A stretch of 64,000 nucleotides of DNA from Pseudonocardia sediminis (lineage in GTDB: Bacteria > Actinomycetota > Actinomycetes > Mycobacteriales > Pseudonocardiaceae). Position 1 is the first letter of the stretch. Every line of letters begins with the position of its first letter. The notes beneath the pieces were generated by a model, which was not told the origin of the DNA, did not search any database, and saw only the letters and a list, made by a program, of their open reading frames with translations. Shown one piece after another: positions 1 to 9,699 of the stretch. A program made the translations under genes and the position numbers. Location of the stretch: NCBI RefSeq assembly GCF_004217185.1, contig NZ_SHKL01000001.1, forward strand, positions 2,254,001-2,318,000, written 5' to 3'.

Positions 1-563
1 TCGGTGAGGAACGGGTGCGCGAACAGCCCGTCCGCGACCTGCGCCGCCGTGCGCAGCATGTGCGGCCCGACGGCGGCCAGGAACACCTTCGGCGCGCCGT
101 GCGGGTTCGGCGGCGGGCTGAAGTTCGGCGTCATCAGCGAGTGGTCGTAGAACTCGCCGCGGTGGGTGAGCTTCTCGCCGGTCTCCCAGGCGTGCCAGAT
201 CGCGCGCAGTGCCGTCACGAACTCGTGCATCCGCGCCGCGGGCTTCGACCACGGCATCGAGAACCGGCGCTGGATGTGCGGGCGGACCTGGCTGCCCAGA
301 CCGAGCACCAGCCGTCCACCGGAGTAGCGCTGCAGCTCCCAGGCCGCGTACGCGACCGTCATCGGGGTGCGGGCGAACGCGATCGCCACCGACGGGCCGA
401 TCTCGATCCGCGACGAGTGTTCCGCGGCCAGGGCGAGGCCGGGGAACGGGTCGCCCACGCTGTTCTCGGCGTTCCAGGCGCCGTCGTAGCCGATCTCCTC
501 GGCCGAGGCGGCGTCGCCGCCGCTGGTGCCGAGCCCGTCACGCAGCCGTGCGTCGATCTTCAC
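1..563 (-). CDS. LLM-class F420-dependent oxidoreductase (partial, C-terminus outside window)
   Basis: The reverse strand reads openly from about 563 off the left edge (about 187 codons). It starts with a GTG giving V/M-K-I-D-A-R-L and continues with EEIGYDGAWNAE, LGLGSQVRPHIQRRF and GPHMLRTAAQVADG. These are typical of bacterial luciferase-like monooxygenases that use coenzyme F420, in particular the actinobacterial subfamily annotated as TIGR03617-like. The family folds as a TIM barrel and moves hydride between F420 and small organic substrates; the substrate here cannot be told. An in-frame GTG seven codons upstream (584) is an alternative start, but family members normally begin at MK(I/V)DA. 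The gene is divergent from the sulfhydrylase gene, with about 55 bp between the start codons. Confidence 0.85.
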   Translation of the reverse strand, partial: MKIDARLRDGLGTSGGDAASAEEIGYDGAWNAENSVGDPFPGLALAAEHSSRIEIGPSVAIAFARTPMTVAYAAWELQRYSGGRLVLGLGSQVRPHIQRRFSMPWSKPAARMHEFVTALRAIWHAWETGEKLTHRGEFYDHSLMTPNFSPPPNPHGAPKVFLAAVGPHMLRTAAQVADGLFAHPFLT

Positions 564-618
564 CCCGGTGAGGTTGCCCTCCACACGGGCCGCCGGTCAA
601 CGGGGCAGGATGGAGACC

Positions 619-1923
619 ATGAGCGATCAGCAGCAGGACCGGTCCTGGGGTTTCCGGACCCGGGCCGTCCACGCCGGGGCGGTGCCCGACTCCGAGACCG
701 GGTCGCGCGCGGTGCCGATCTACCAGACGACGAGCTACGTCTTCAACGACACCCAGGACGCGGCGAGCCTGTTCGCGCTGCAGAAGTACGGGCTGATCTA
801 CAGCCGGATCGCGAACCCGACCGTCGCCGTGCTCGAGGAGCGCCTGGCGAGCCTCGACGGCGGCATCGGCGCGGTGGCGACGGCCAGCGGCCAGTCCGCG
901 GAGTTCCTGACCTTCGCCGCGCTCGCCGGGGCCGGGGACCACATCGTGTCGGCGTCGGCGCTCTACGGCGGCACGATCACCCAGCTCGACGTGACGCTGC
1001 GCCGTTTCGGCATCGACACCACGTTCGTCCCCGGCACCGACCCGGCCGACTACGCCGCCGCGATCACCGAGAAGACGAAGCTGATCTTCGCCGAGGTCGT
1101 GTCCAACCCCGGCGGCGAGGTCTCCGACATCGCCGGTCTGGCCGAGGTCGCGCACGCCCGCGGCATCCCGCTCGTCATCGACAACACGCTCGGCACCCCG
1201 TACCTGTGCCGCCCGATCGAGCACGGCGCCGACATCGTGATCCACTCGGTGACGAAGTTCCTCGGCGGGCACGGCACCACGCTCGGCGGCGTCGTCGTCG
1301 AGGCCGGGACGTTCGACTGGGGCAACGGCAACTTCCCGGTCATGACCGAGCCGGTCCCGTCCTACGGCGGCCTGAGCTGGTGGGGCAACTTCCAGGAGCT
1401 CGGCTTCCTGACCAAGCTGCGGGCCGAGCAGCTGCGCGACGTCGGCGCGACGCTGTCGGCGCACTCGGCGTTCCTGCTGCTGCAGGGCGTGGAGACGCTG
1501 CCGCAGCGGATGGACCAGCACGTGGCGAACGCTCAGAAGGTCGCGGAGTGGCTCGAGGCCGACCCGCGGGTGGGCTACGTGCGCTACTCCGGCCTGCCGA
1601 GCCACCCCCACCACGAGCGGGCGAAGAAGTACCTCCCGCAGGGGCCCGGCGCGGTGTTCGCGTTCGGTGTGGCCGGTGGCCGTGCGGCCGGGGCGCGGTT
1701 CATCGAGTCGGTGCAGCTGTGCAGCCACCTGGCCAACGTCGGCGACGTGCGCACCCTCGTCCTGCACCCGGGCTCGACGACGCACCAGCAGCTGACGCAG
1801 TCCCAGCTCGACGAGGCCGGCGTCCCGGAAGATCTGATCCGGATCAGCGTTGGACTGGAGGACCCCGAGGACATCATCTGGGACCTGGACCAGGCCCTGA
1901 CCGCGGCGTCGAAGGAGGCGTGA
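619..1923 (+). CDS. metY: O-acetylhomoserine sulfhydrylase (bifunctional OAH/OAS type)
   Basis: The product has 434 residues and belongs to the Cys/Met metabolism PLP enzyme family (PF01053). It makes homocysteine from O-acetylhomoserine and sulfide in the cytoplasm. The PLP-binding lysine lies in HSVTKFLGGHG at about residue 213, and the phosphate-binding YSRIANPTV element lies near residue 80. The length matches the roughly 430-residue MetY group rather than the roughly 390-residue cystathionine lyase group. The ATG at 619 is preferred because GGAG lies 3 bases upstream and MSDQQQD begins a normal N-terminus; an ATG at 610 is also in frame. The stop is separated by a single base from the ATG of the CoA-binding protein, so the two are co-translated. 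Confidence 0.93.
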   Translation: MSDQQQDRSWGFRTRAVHAGAVPDSETGSRAVPIYQTTSYVFNDTQDAASLFALQKYGLIYSRIANPTVAVLEERLASLDGGIGAVATASGQSAEFLTFAALAGAGDHIVSASALYGGTITQLDVTLRRFGIDTTFVPGTDPADYAAAITEKTKLIFAEVVSNPGGEVSDIAGLAEVAHARGIPLVIDNTLGTPYLCRPIEHGADIVIHSVTKFLGGHGTTLGGVVVEAGTFDWGNGNFPVMTEPVPSYGGLSWWGNFQELGFLTKLRAEQLRDVGATLSAHSAFLLLQGVETLPQRMDQHVANAQKVAEWLEADPRVGYVRYSGLPSHPHHERAKKYLPQGPGAVFAFGVAGGRAAGARFIESVQLCSHLANVGDVRTLVLHPGSTTHQQLTQSQLDEAGVPEDLIRISVGLEDPEDIIWDLDQALTAASKEA

Positions 1924-1924
1924 G

Positions 1925-2431
1925 ATGACCACGACCCAGGAGACGACACCGACCTGGACGAACCCGCCCGCGATCCGCCGCCAGCAGATCCTGCGTGACA
2001 CCCGCACCGTCGCGGTGGTCGGTGCGTCCGCGAACGCGGCCCGGGCCAGCAACTTCGTCGCGACCTACCTGCTGGCCTCGACCGGCTTCGACGTCTACTT
2101 CGTCAACCCGAACGCCACCGAGATCCTCGGACGTCCGGTGTACGCCTCGCTGGACGCGCTGCCGGTCGTCCCGGACCTGGTGGACGTGTTCCGCAAGCCC
2201 GCGGACCTGTCCGGGGTGCTGGACGAGGTGCTCGCGCTGGACCCGCACCCGTCCACGTTCTGGCTGCAGTTCGGGCTGTTCGACGAGGGGTTGGCCCGGC
2301 GTGCGGAGAAGGCCGGGCTGGAGGTCGTGATGGACCGCTGCCTCAAGGTCGAGCACGCCCGCTTCCACGGCGGCCTGCACCTGGCCGGCTTCGACACCGG
2401 GGTGATCTCCTCGCGCCGCCGGGACGGCTGA
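1925..2431 (+). CDS. CoA-binding domain protein (YccU-like)
   Basis: This 168-residue protein has a Rossmann-type CoA_binding_2 domain (PF13380). It begins with TVAVVGASANAARASNFVA at about residues 28-46 and contains VYFVNPNA, VPDLVDVFRKP and DRCLKVEHARF further on, as in YccU-type proteins. It is expected to bind CoA or a related dinucleotide; no catalytic role is established for the family. The ATG follows the metY stop after one base, so it is almost certainly translated with MetY. A CoA-binding partner next to O-acetylhomoserine sulfhydrylase is common in actinobacteria, which suggests a link to sulfur or acyl-CoA status; that link is inference. Confidence 0.9.
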   Translation: MTTTQETTPTWTNPPAIRRQQILRDTRTVAVVGASANAARASNFVATYLLASTGFDVYFVNPNATEILGRPVYASLDALPVVPDLVDVFRKPADLSGVLDEVLALDPHPSTFWLQFGLFDEGLARRAEKAGLEVVMDRCLKVEHARFHGGLHLAGFDTGVISSRRRDG

Positions 2432-2434
2432 GGC

Positions 2435-2476
2435 CTACCCGAGCAGCGCTACCCGAGCAGCGTTACCCGAGCAGGG
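2435..2476. repeat. 14-bp x 3 tandem repeat over a stop codon
   Basis: The unit ctacccgagcagcg occurs at 2435-2448 and 2449-2462, with a variant, ttacccgagcaggg, at 2463-2476. The third unit holds the last codons and TAA stop of the reverse-strand membrane protein gene. The other two are copies of that gene end lying beyond the stop. Each copy keeps a TAA or TAG, and the 14-bp period puts the three stops in three different frames of the reverse strand. The repeat also directly follows the stop of the CoA-binding gene. Confidence 0.9.
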
Positions 2477-2963
2477 CGACGGCGACGGCGTAGAGCACCC
2501 AGAACACGGGGAAGGCCACCAGCACCAGGAGGCCGACCCCGATCCGGTTGCGTCGCGCCGGGAGGAACAGCACGCCCACCGTGAGCAGGAACGGCAGCGT
2601 GATCGCCGCCGACCGCAGGCCCCAGCCCGCGCCGACCCCGGTCACCAGGGCGAGCACGACCGCGACCACCGCCCACACCCCGGCCGCGACCAGGCAGCGG
2701 GGCAGGAACGTCTCGCGCCGGCCCGCCGAGATCGGCGGCCGCTCGTGCTCGAGTGCGGCCGGGTACGGCGGCGCGCCGGGCATCGGCGCGTGCGGCGGGA
2801 AGCGCTGCGGGTCGAAGGGCGAGTAGCCCGGCGCGCCCTGCCAGGAGAACTTCGGCTGACTCAGGTCCTCCTGCGCCGCACCGTCGGTCCCGGTGTGCGT
2901 GCTCCCCGTACCGGACGTCCTGCGGGAGCCCGTGGGGCGCTGAGCCCGGTCCTCGTCGGCCAC
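2463..2963 (-). CDS. Small membrane protein with Pro-rich cytoplasmic N-terminus
   Basis: This is a 166-residue protein of unknown function. Residues 1-80 or so are polar and proline-rich (PFDPQRFPPHAPMPG). The C-terminal half has three hydrophobic stretches: a Val/Ala/Leu-rich one (WAVVAVVLALVTG), a second ending LLTVGVLFL, and a third starting IGVGLLVLVAFP. These fit three transmembrane helices. The GTG at 2963 is chosen because it starts VADEDRAQ, after which the composition becomes protein-like; reading further upstream gives only Arg-rich noise. Its 3' end is part of a 14-bp tandem repeat. It resembles the many small actinobacterial membrane proteins without an assigned role. Confidence 0.7.
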   Translation of the reverse strand: MADEDRAQRPTGSRRTSGTGSTHTGTDGAAQEDLSQPKFSWQGAPGYSPFDPQRFPPHAPMPGAPPYPAALEHERPPISAGRRETFLPRCLVAAGVWAVVAVVLALVTGVGAGWGLRSAAITLPFLLTVGVLFLPARRNRIGVGLLVLVAFPVFWVLYAVAVALLG

Positions 2964-3034
2964 GGTGACGACCCTAGCCACGCCCCGACCGTCGCGCGCG
3001 GGAGCGGAGCGACGTCGGCTCGACATCCGCGTCC

Positions 3035-3496
3035 CTACGAGGATCGGCCCTCGAGGGACTTGGCGAAGAAGACGCGGCGGTAGCCGTCCTGCTCGGCCCG
3101 GCGGGTCTCGACGTAGCCCTTGCGGGGGTAGTAGTCGAGGTTCTCGGTCATGGCCTCGTTGGTGTAGAGCTCGATCCGGTCGTGGCCGCGGGCCACCGCC
3201 TGCTCCTCGGCCAGTGCCAGAAGCCGTGCGCCGACACCACGGCCCTGGGCGAGCGGGTCGACCGCCACGTTGTCGAGCAGCAGGTGGTCGTCGGTGTCGA
3301 GGAGGACGATGAAGCCGACCATCCGGCCGTCGTCCTCGGCGACCCACATCGTGCCGGCGTCGACGACGGCGGCGTAGTCGGCCTCCATCGGCGCCGGCGG
3401 ACGGCCGATCCGCTCGGTGTAGTGCCGGTAGGCGTCGTGCGCCAGGCGCCGGGCCCGGTCGACGTCGGCGGGTTCCGCGGGCCGGATCGTGACCAT
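3035..3496 (-). CDS. GNAT family N-acetyltransferase
   Basis: The 153-residue product has the complete GNAT fold (PF00583/PF13508). VTIRPAEPADVD is the first strand, VDPLAQGRGVGARLL (about residues 86-100) is the acetyl-CoA pyrophosphate loop of the Q/RxxGxG/A type, and LDYYPRKGYVE is the conserved C-terminal strand-turn. It should acetylate an amine, but the substrate is unknown. The ATG at 3496 gives MVTIRPAE, the usual start; the nine extra residues of the longer frame are not typical. A 26-bp tandem duplication that contains the stop of the next gene lies just upstream of its start, in its promoter region. Confidence 0.88.
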   Translation of the reverse strand: MVTIRPAEPADVDRARRLAHDAYRHYTERIGRPPAPMEADYAAVVDAGTMWVAEDDGRMVGFIVLLDTDDHLLLDNVAVDPLAQGRGVGARLLALAEEQAVARGHDRIELYTNEAMTENLDYYPRKGYVETRRAEQDGYRRVFFAKSLEGRSS

Positions 3497-3507
3497 GGAC
3501 CGACCGT

Positions 3508-3553
3508 AGACGATCACGGTCACCGGGTCAGGGAGACGATCACGGTCACCGGG

Positions 3554-3558
<5 letters not shown>
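3508..3558. repeat. 25-bp direct repeat, period 26, carrying the DUF418 stop codon
   Basis: The same 25 bases, beginning agacgatcacggtcaccggg, lie at 3508-3532 and 3534-3558. The right copy holds the TGA stop (3554-3556) of the reverse-strand DUF418 gene. The left copy carries a second TGA 26 bases further downstream, in another frame. The left copy also forms the region immediately upstream of the GNAT gene. Confidence 0.9.
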
Positions 3559-5835
<2,277 letters not shown>

Positions 5836-5854
5836 TCCGAGCACTTCCACCGAT

Positions 5855-5881
5855 GGGCCTCTCCCGCGCCGGGAGGGGCCC
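5855..5881. terminator. GC hairpin after mdh
   Basis: GGGCCTCTCCCG and CGGGAGGGGCCC form a stem of about 12 bp (one T-G pair) with a 3-base loop, starting 19 bases after the mdh stop. There is no long T tract, as is usual for actinobacterial terminators. Confidence 0.75.
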
Positions 5882-5954
5882 TTCGGTCTGTGTGCCGGTG
5901 GGTCGTCGGCCATCTCGCCGTTGCGGGCGCCGGGTTCCTGCCGGATCTCCGTCA

Positions 5955-6161
5955 GTGGTGGTGGCCCAGGAGACGACGGCCCGGCCGTCGGCGCGGACCG
6001 GGGGCGCGGACCGGGGGCGCGGACGAACGGACCCGGTGATCGCCGCACACGGAGAGATCCCGGATCTGGTCGACGAGGACCCGCCGCCGCTGTCCGCCGA
6101 CGAGATCCCACAGCTCCCGGGGGAACCCGGTTCCGGGCTCGCCGAGAAGGACGGCGCATAG
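5955..6161 (+). CDS. Possible small acidic protein (doubtful)
   Basis: A GTG-started frame of 68 residues ends in PDLVDEDPPPLSADEIPQL...AEKDGA. It is acidic and protein-like in its second half, but the first half contains a 13-bp tandem repeat (5997-6022) and low-complexity Arg/Gly. There is no clear ribosome site and no recognised family. It could be a small gene, a remnant, or chance in GC-rich DNA. The rest of the 5882-6223 gap holds nothing else I can support. Confidence 0.2.
   Translation: MVVAQETTARPSARTGGADRGRGRTDPVIAAHGEIPDLVDEDPPPLSADEIPQLPGEPGSGLAEKDGA
5997..6022. repeat. 13-bp tandem duplication
   Basis: accgggggcgcgg occurs twice without a gap, at 5997-6009 and 6010-6022, in the gap between mdh and the HNH gene. 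Confidence 0.8.
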
Positions 6162-6223
6162 CCGGGGACGTGCCGTGCCGGGCAGGGGCTGAACGTGGTG
6201 CAGCCGAACCGGAGACGGCCCGT

Positions 6224-7624
6224 TCACCGACGTTGCAGGCCGAAGAGGTCGTCGAGGTTCGCGACGCGGACGCCGCCGGACCTGCGCGCAGGCTCCGACC
6301 TCGTCGCATCGGACGGCGTCTCCCGCCGCTGACCCGGAATGCTGATCATCGCGGGCTGTCGGCGTGGTGTCCGGCTGGGGTCGATCCACGCCGGTGGGAG
6401 GAACTCGGGTAGCCCGTCGCGGATGCGGACGTCCCACCCGGGGTGGTGGATCAGCCGGTGATGTTGTCGGCAGAGCATCACGAGGTTGTCGATCTTCGTT
6501 TCGCCGTGTTCTTCCCACGGGATGACGTGGTGGACCTCGCACCACGACGGCGGCCGGTCGCAGCCCGGGTGGGCGCAGCCGCGGTCCCGGGCGATGACCG
6601 CGCGGCGGAGACCGTCGGGGATTGTCCGGGTCGCCCGGCCCACGTCGAGGGGCTGACCCTTCCCGTCAAACACGATGGGGATGACCGCGGAGTCACACGC
6701 CATCATCCGCAACGTTTCCGCGGAGGTGCGCCCACCGAAGTCCAGCATCCCGGTCTTGGCGCGCTTCTCCAGATCCTCCAGGGAGATGATCACCGAGATC
6801 TGCGGGCGACGCCCACCCGTCTCGGGAACCAGCCCCGCGGGACCGTGCGATAACGCGTAAGCGCACACCTCGGCCAGGGCCTCGGCCTGGCGCTGCGCGG
6901 GCTCGCGGGTCTCGTCTGACGACGTCGGCTTGGACTTGGCGTCGATCACCGTGGCGATGGTGTCGAACATGGCCGCGTCGTCGAAACGCCCGGTGATCTT
7001 CCCGCCCGGCCGGTTGCGGTGCCGCACGATCCGCAGCTCGTTGACCTCCGGCTCCGGCCGGTCGTCATCGGGCTCGGGACCGTCCTGGTCCAGCTTCTCG
7101 ACCAGCGCAGTGCCCCACACCTGCAGCTCGTTCGGCGTGTACTCGCAGGACTTGGCGCCGATCTGCGCTTCCGCGGCGGACCACACCTCGGGCGTGAGCC
7201 GCTCCGCGGCGCGGGTCGCCAGGACCTTCGCCACGACCTCGACATGACGCAGGCTCGTGCGACCGGCGTCGAACACCTCGGCGGTGGCGGGCAGCCGCGG
7301 AGGTAGGACGGTGCCGTCCAGAGCGGTCCTGCCCACCACGTTCTCCGCGGCCATCACATGGCGGCGGGCCTCGAACCGCTCCCAGCCGAGAAGATCGGAC
7401 AACGCAGAAGCGCTGTTCTTGTAACCGCGCGAGGTGAACACATCCCGCCGCTCGGCACCGGCGAGGACCCCGACAGAGAGGTTATCGAGGCGCCGCCGCG
7501 CGGCTTCGCAGGCGATGAGCACGTTGATCTGCTCGGTGTCACTCGCGCCCAGGGTGGCGGCGCGGAGTTCTTCGACGGCCTCGATGAGGCGGTCGTGCGC
7601 TGCGGCGACCCGGCCGGTGGACAT
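6224..7624 (-). CDS. DUF222-HNH endonuclease domain protein (13E12 repeat family)
   Basis: This 466-residue protein has the two-part architecture of the actinobacterial 13E12 family: an alpha-helical DUF222 domain (about residues 30-300) and a C-terminal HNH nuclease motif. The HNH part reads CAHPGCDRPPSWCEVHH, then IPWEEHGET, NLVMLC and HHRLIHH, giving the zinc cysteines and the catalytic His/Asn/His. Such proteins are abundant and often multicopy in Mycobacterium and Pseudonocardiales. Their role is not settled, although links to DNA damage and to integration sites have been reported for mycobacterial REP13E12. The ATG at 7624 follows directly after a near-perfect LexA box, so expression is probably DNA-damage induced. 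Confidence 0.93.
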   Translation of the reverse strand: MSTGRVAAAHDRLIEAVEELRAATLGASDTEQINVLIACEAARRRLDNLSVGVLAGAERRDVFTSRGYKNSASALSDLLGWERFEARRHVMAAENVVGRTALDGTVLPPRLPATAEVFDAGRTSLRHVEVVAKVLATRAAERLTPEVWSAAEAQIGAKSCEYTPNELQVWGTALVEKLDQDGPEPDDDRPEPEVNELRIVRHRNRPGGKITGRFDDAAMFDTIATVIDAKSKPTSSDETREPAQRQAEALAEVCAYALSHGPAGLVPETGGRRPQISVIISLEDLEKRAKTGMLDFGGRTSAETLRMMACDSAVIPIVFDGKGQPLDVGRATRTIPDGLRRAVIARDRGCAHPGCDRPPSWCEVHHVIPWEEHGETKIDNLVMLCRQHHRLIHHPGWDVRIRDGLPEFLPPAWIDPSRTPRRQPAMISIPGQRRETPSDATRSEPARRSGGVRVANLDDLFGLQRR

Positions 7625-7637
7625 GCCTCCATCATAC

Positions 7638-7652
7638 TCGAACGCATGTTCG
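7638..7652 (-). promoter_or_regulatory. LexA/SOS box in front of the HNH gene
   Basis: TCGAAC-GCAT-GTTCG reads as the actinobacterial SOS box (consensus TCGAAC-N4-GTTCGA), with only the last base off. It is centred about 21 bases upstream of the ATG at 7624, where LexA would cover the core promoter. Confidence 0.8.
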
Positions 7653-7718
7653 TATCAAGACCTGTCATCGCAGGTAGGAGGCCGTTTGTCGCCACGACGG
7701 AAGCTGCTCATCGGAACA

Positions 7719-7753
7719 CCGAACGCCCCTCCAGGTCCCAGAGGGGCGTTCGG
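7719..7753. terminator. Perfect 13-bp hairpin
   Basis: ccgaacgcccctc (7719-7731) and gaggggcgttcgg (7741-7753) pair perfectly around a 9-base loop. It lies downstream of treZ and upstream of the HNH gene, both on the reverse strand, so it most likely ends the trehalose operon. Confidence 0.75.
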
Positions 7754-7891
7754 GTGAGCTGCGCTCGGACGGCGATCATCGTCTCCGGCTCGGCGCCGAC
7801 CGGGGCGCTGCCCCGGATCGCCCACGCCCGCGGCGACGACGATCAGAGCCACTGGAGGTCGCCCGCGGGCTGGTCTGAGGGTCGACCCGGG

Positions 7892-7945
7892 CTCAGGCGC
7901 CGACCTGGTCTCGGGCGCCGATCTTGTCTCAGGCGTCGATCTGAG
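7892..7945. repeat. 18-bp x 3 tandem repeat over the treZ stop codon
   Basis: Units ctcaggcgccgacctggt, ctcgggcgccgatcttgt and ctcaggcgtcgatctgag lie end to end at 7892, 7910 and 7928. The last one holds the treZ stop (7929-7931) and final codons. The outermost copy again supplies an in-frame TGA, a backup stop 12 codons further on. Confidence 0.85.
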
Positions 7946-9692
7946 CGATGGCGAAGGCCTCGCCGGGGACGGTGAAGCTGTCCTCACGGCTCTGCGTCGG
8001 TTCGGACGCGAGCAGGATCCGGGTGATCACCGCGCCGAGAGAGAGCGTCACCGGCTCGGGGCCGAGGTTGACCACCACCCGCAGACGGCCGCGGTTGACC
8101 ACCAGCGTGCGGGCCTGCTCGTGCACGTCGACGCCGATCGAGTCCAGCCACGGGTCCGAGAGCTCCGGCCACGTCTTGCGCAGCCGGATCAGCTCCTGGT
8201 GCATCCGCAGCAGGGTCGTGTGCGGCTCCTGCTCGGACTCGGCCCAGTCGAGCTTCGAGTCCAGGAACGTGTTCTCCGCGTTCGGGTCCGGGACCTCCTG
8301 CCCGCCCGCGGTGGCCGCCCAGCCGTGGTCGGCGAACTCCGCGGTACGCCCGGTGCGGACGGCCTCGCGCAGCTTCGGGTCCGGGAAGCAGGAGAAGAAC
8401 TGCCACGGCGTCCGCGCACCCCACTCCTCGCCCATGAACAGCATCGGGGTGAAGCCGGAGGTGAACAGCAGCGCCGCCCCGCACGCCATCAGGCCGGGGG
8501 ACAGGGTCTCGGTGAGCCGGTCGCCGGTGGCGCGGTTGCCGATCTGGTCGTGGTTCTGCAGGTAGGTCACGAACCGGGTGCCCGGGATCTTCCCGGTGTC
8601 GACCGGGGCCCCGTGGCTGCGCATCCGGAACGTCGACCAGGTGCCCTCGTGCAGGAACCCGCGGGTCAGCACCTGCGCGAGCCCGTTCAGACCGGCCTCG
8701 GCGAAGTCGGCGTAGTACCCCTGCGACTCGCCGGTGAGCACCGCGTGCAGGCAGTGGTGGATGTCGTCGGTCCACTGCGCGTCGAGACCGTAGCCGCCGC
8801 CCTCGCGGGAAGTGATCAGCTTGGGGTCGTTGAGGTCGGACTCGGCGATCAGCGACAGCGGACGGCCGGTGTGCGCCTCCAGGGCCGTCACCTCGACTGC
8901 CAGCTGCTCCAGGACGTGCTGGGCGCGGGTGTCGCGCAGCGCGTGCACGGCGTCGATCCGCAGGCCGTCGACGTGGAAGTCGCGCAGCCACATCAGGGCG
9001 TTGTCGATGACGTAGCGGCGGACCTCGTCGGAGTGCGGCCCGTCCAGGTTCAGCGAAGGGCCCCAGATGTTGCGCCCGGCGAAGTAGGGACCGAAGCGGT
9101 CCAGGTAGGCGCCGGAGGGACCGAGGTGGTTGTAGACGACGTCGAGAACGACGCCGATCCCGCGGGCATGCGCGGCGTCGACGAAACGCTTGAACGCGTC
9201 CGGGCCGCCGTAGTTCTCGGTGACGGCGTACCAGCCCACGCCGTCGTAGCCCCAGTTCCGCGGGCCGTCGACAGCGTTGACGGGGAGCACCTCGACCAGG
9301 TCGATGCCGAGCGCGACCAGGTGGTCGAGGCGCCCGATCGCGGCGTCGAACGTGCCCTCGTCGGTGAACGTGCCGATGTGGCACTCGTAGAGCACCGCGC
9401 CGGCGAGCGCCCGCCCGGTCCACTTGTCGTCGGTCCACCAGAACGCGTCCTGGTCGTAGCGCCGCGACGGCCCGTGCACGCCCTCGGGCTGCGACAGCGA
9501 GCGCGGGTCGGGCAACGGCGTCGGGTCGTCGTCGACGAGGAACGCATACGTCGTGCTGGGGCCGTTGTCCTCGATCTCGGCGCGCCACCAGCCGTCCTCA
9601 CCGCGGTCGAGGCGGTACCGGTCGCCGTCGACGAGCGCGGTGACCTGCCGACGGTCGGGTGCCCACACGGCGTAGTCGGTCACGAGGGACAT
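7929..9692 (-). CDS. treZ: Malto-oligosyltrehalose trehalohydrolase
   Basis: The 587-residue GH13 enzyme releases trehalose from malto-oligosyltrehalose, the last step of the TreX-TreY-TreZ route. It has an N-terminal carbohydrate-binding/E-set region (about residues 1-95) and the GH13 motifs DVVYNHLGPSG, GLRIDAVHAL (nucleophile Asp), AESDLNDP (acid/base Glu) and QNHDQIGNR. The length is normal for TreZ. The start at 9692 lies seven bases after the treY stop, so it is the last gene of the glgX-treY-treZ operon. The stop lies in an 18-bp tandem repeat. Confidence 0.96.
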   Translation of the reverse strand: MSLVTDYAVWAPDRRQVTALVDGDRYRLDRGEDGWWRAEIEDNGPSTTYAFLVDDDPTPLPDPRSLSQPEGVHGPSRRYDQDAFWWTDDKWTGRALAGAVLYECHIGTFTDEGTFDAAIGRLDHLVALGIDLVEVLPVNAVDGPRNWGYDGVGWYAVTENYGGPDAFKRFVDAAHARGIGVVLDVVYNHLGPSGAYLDRFGPYFAGRNIWGPSLNLDGPHSDEVRRYVIDNALMWLRDFHVDGLRIDAVHALRDTRAQHVLEQLAVEVTALEAHTGRPLSLIAESDLNDPKLITSREGGGYGLDAQWTDDIHHCLHAVLTGESQGYYADFAEAGLNGLAQVLTRGFLHEGTWSTFRMRSHGAPVDTGKIPGTRFVTYLQNHDQIGNRATGDRLTETLSPGLMACGAALLFTSGFTPMLFMGEEWGARTPWQFFSCFPDPKLREAVRTGRTAEFADHGWAATAGGQEVPDPNAENTFLDSKLDWAESEQEPHTTLLRMHQELIRLRKTWPELSDPWLDSIGVDVHEQARTLVVNRGRLRVVVNLGPEPVTLSLGAVITRILLASEPTQSREDSFTVPGEAFAIAQIDA

Positions 9693-9699
9693 CCTTCCG

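Noticed and set aside
564-618. SAM-type riboswitch in front of metY
   Set aside because: Only 55 bases separate the divergent starts and no such structure is visible.
6224-7624. HNH gene as part of a mobile element or homing endonuclease
   Set aside because: No flanking repeats, integrase or interrupted gene were found. It looks like a stand-alone chromosomal 13E12 gene.
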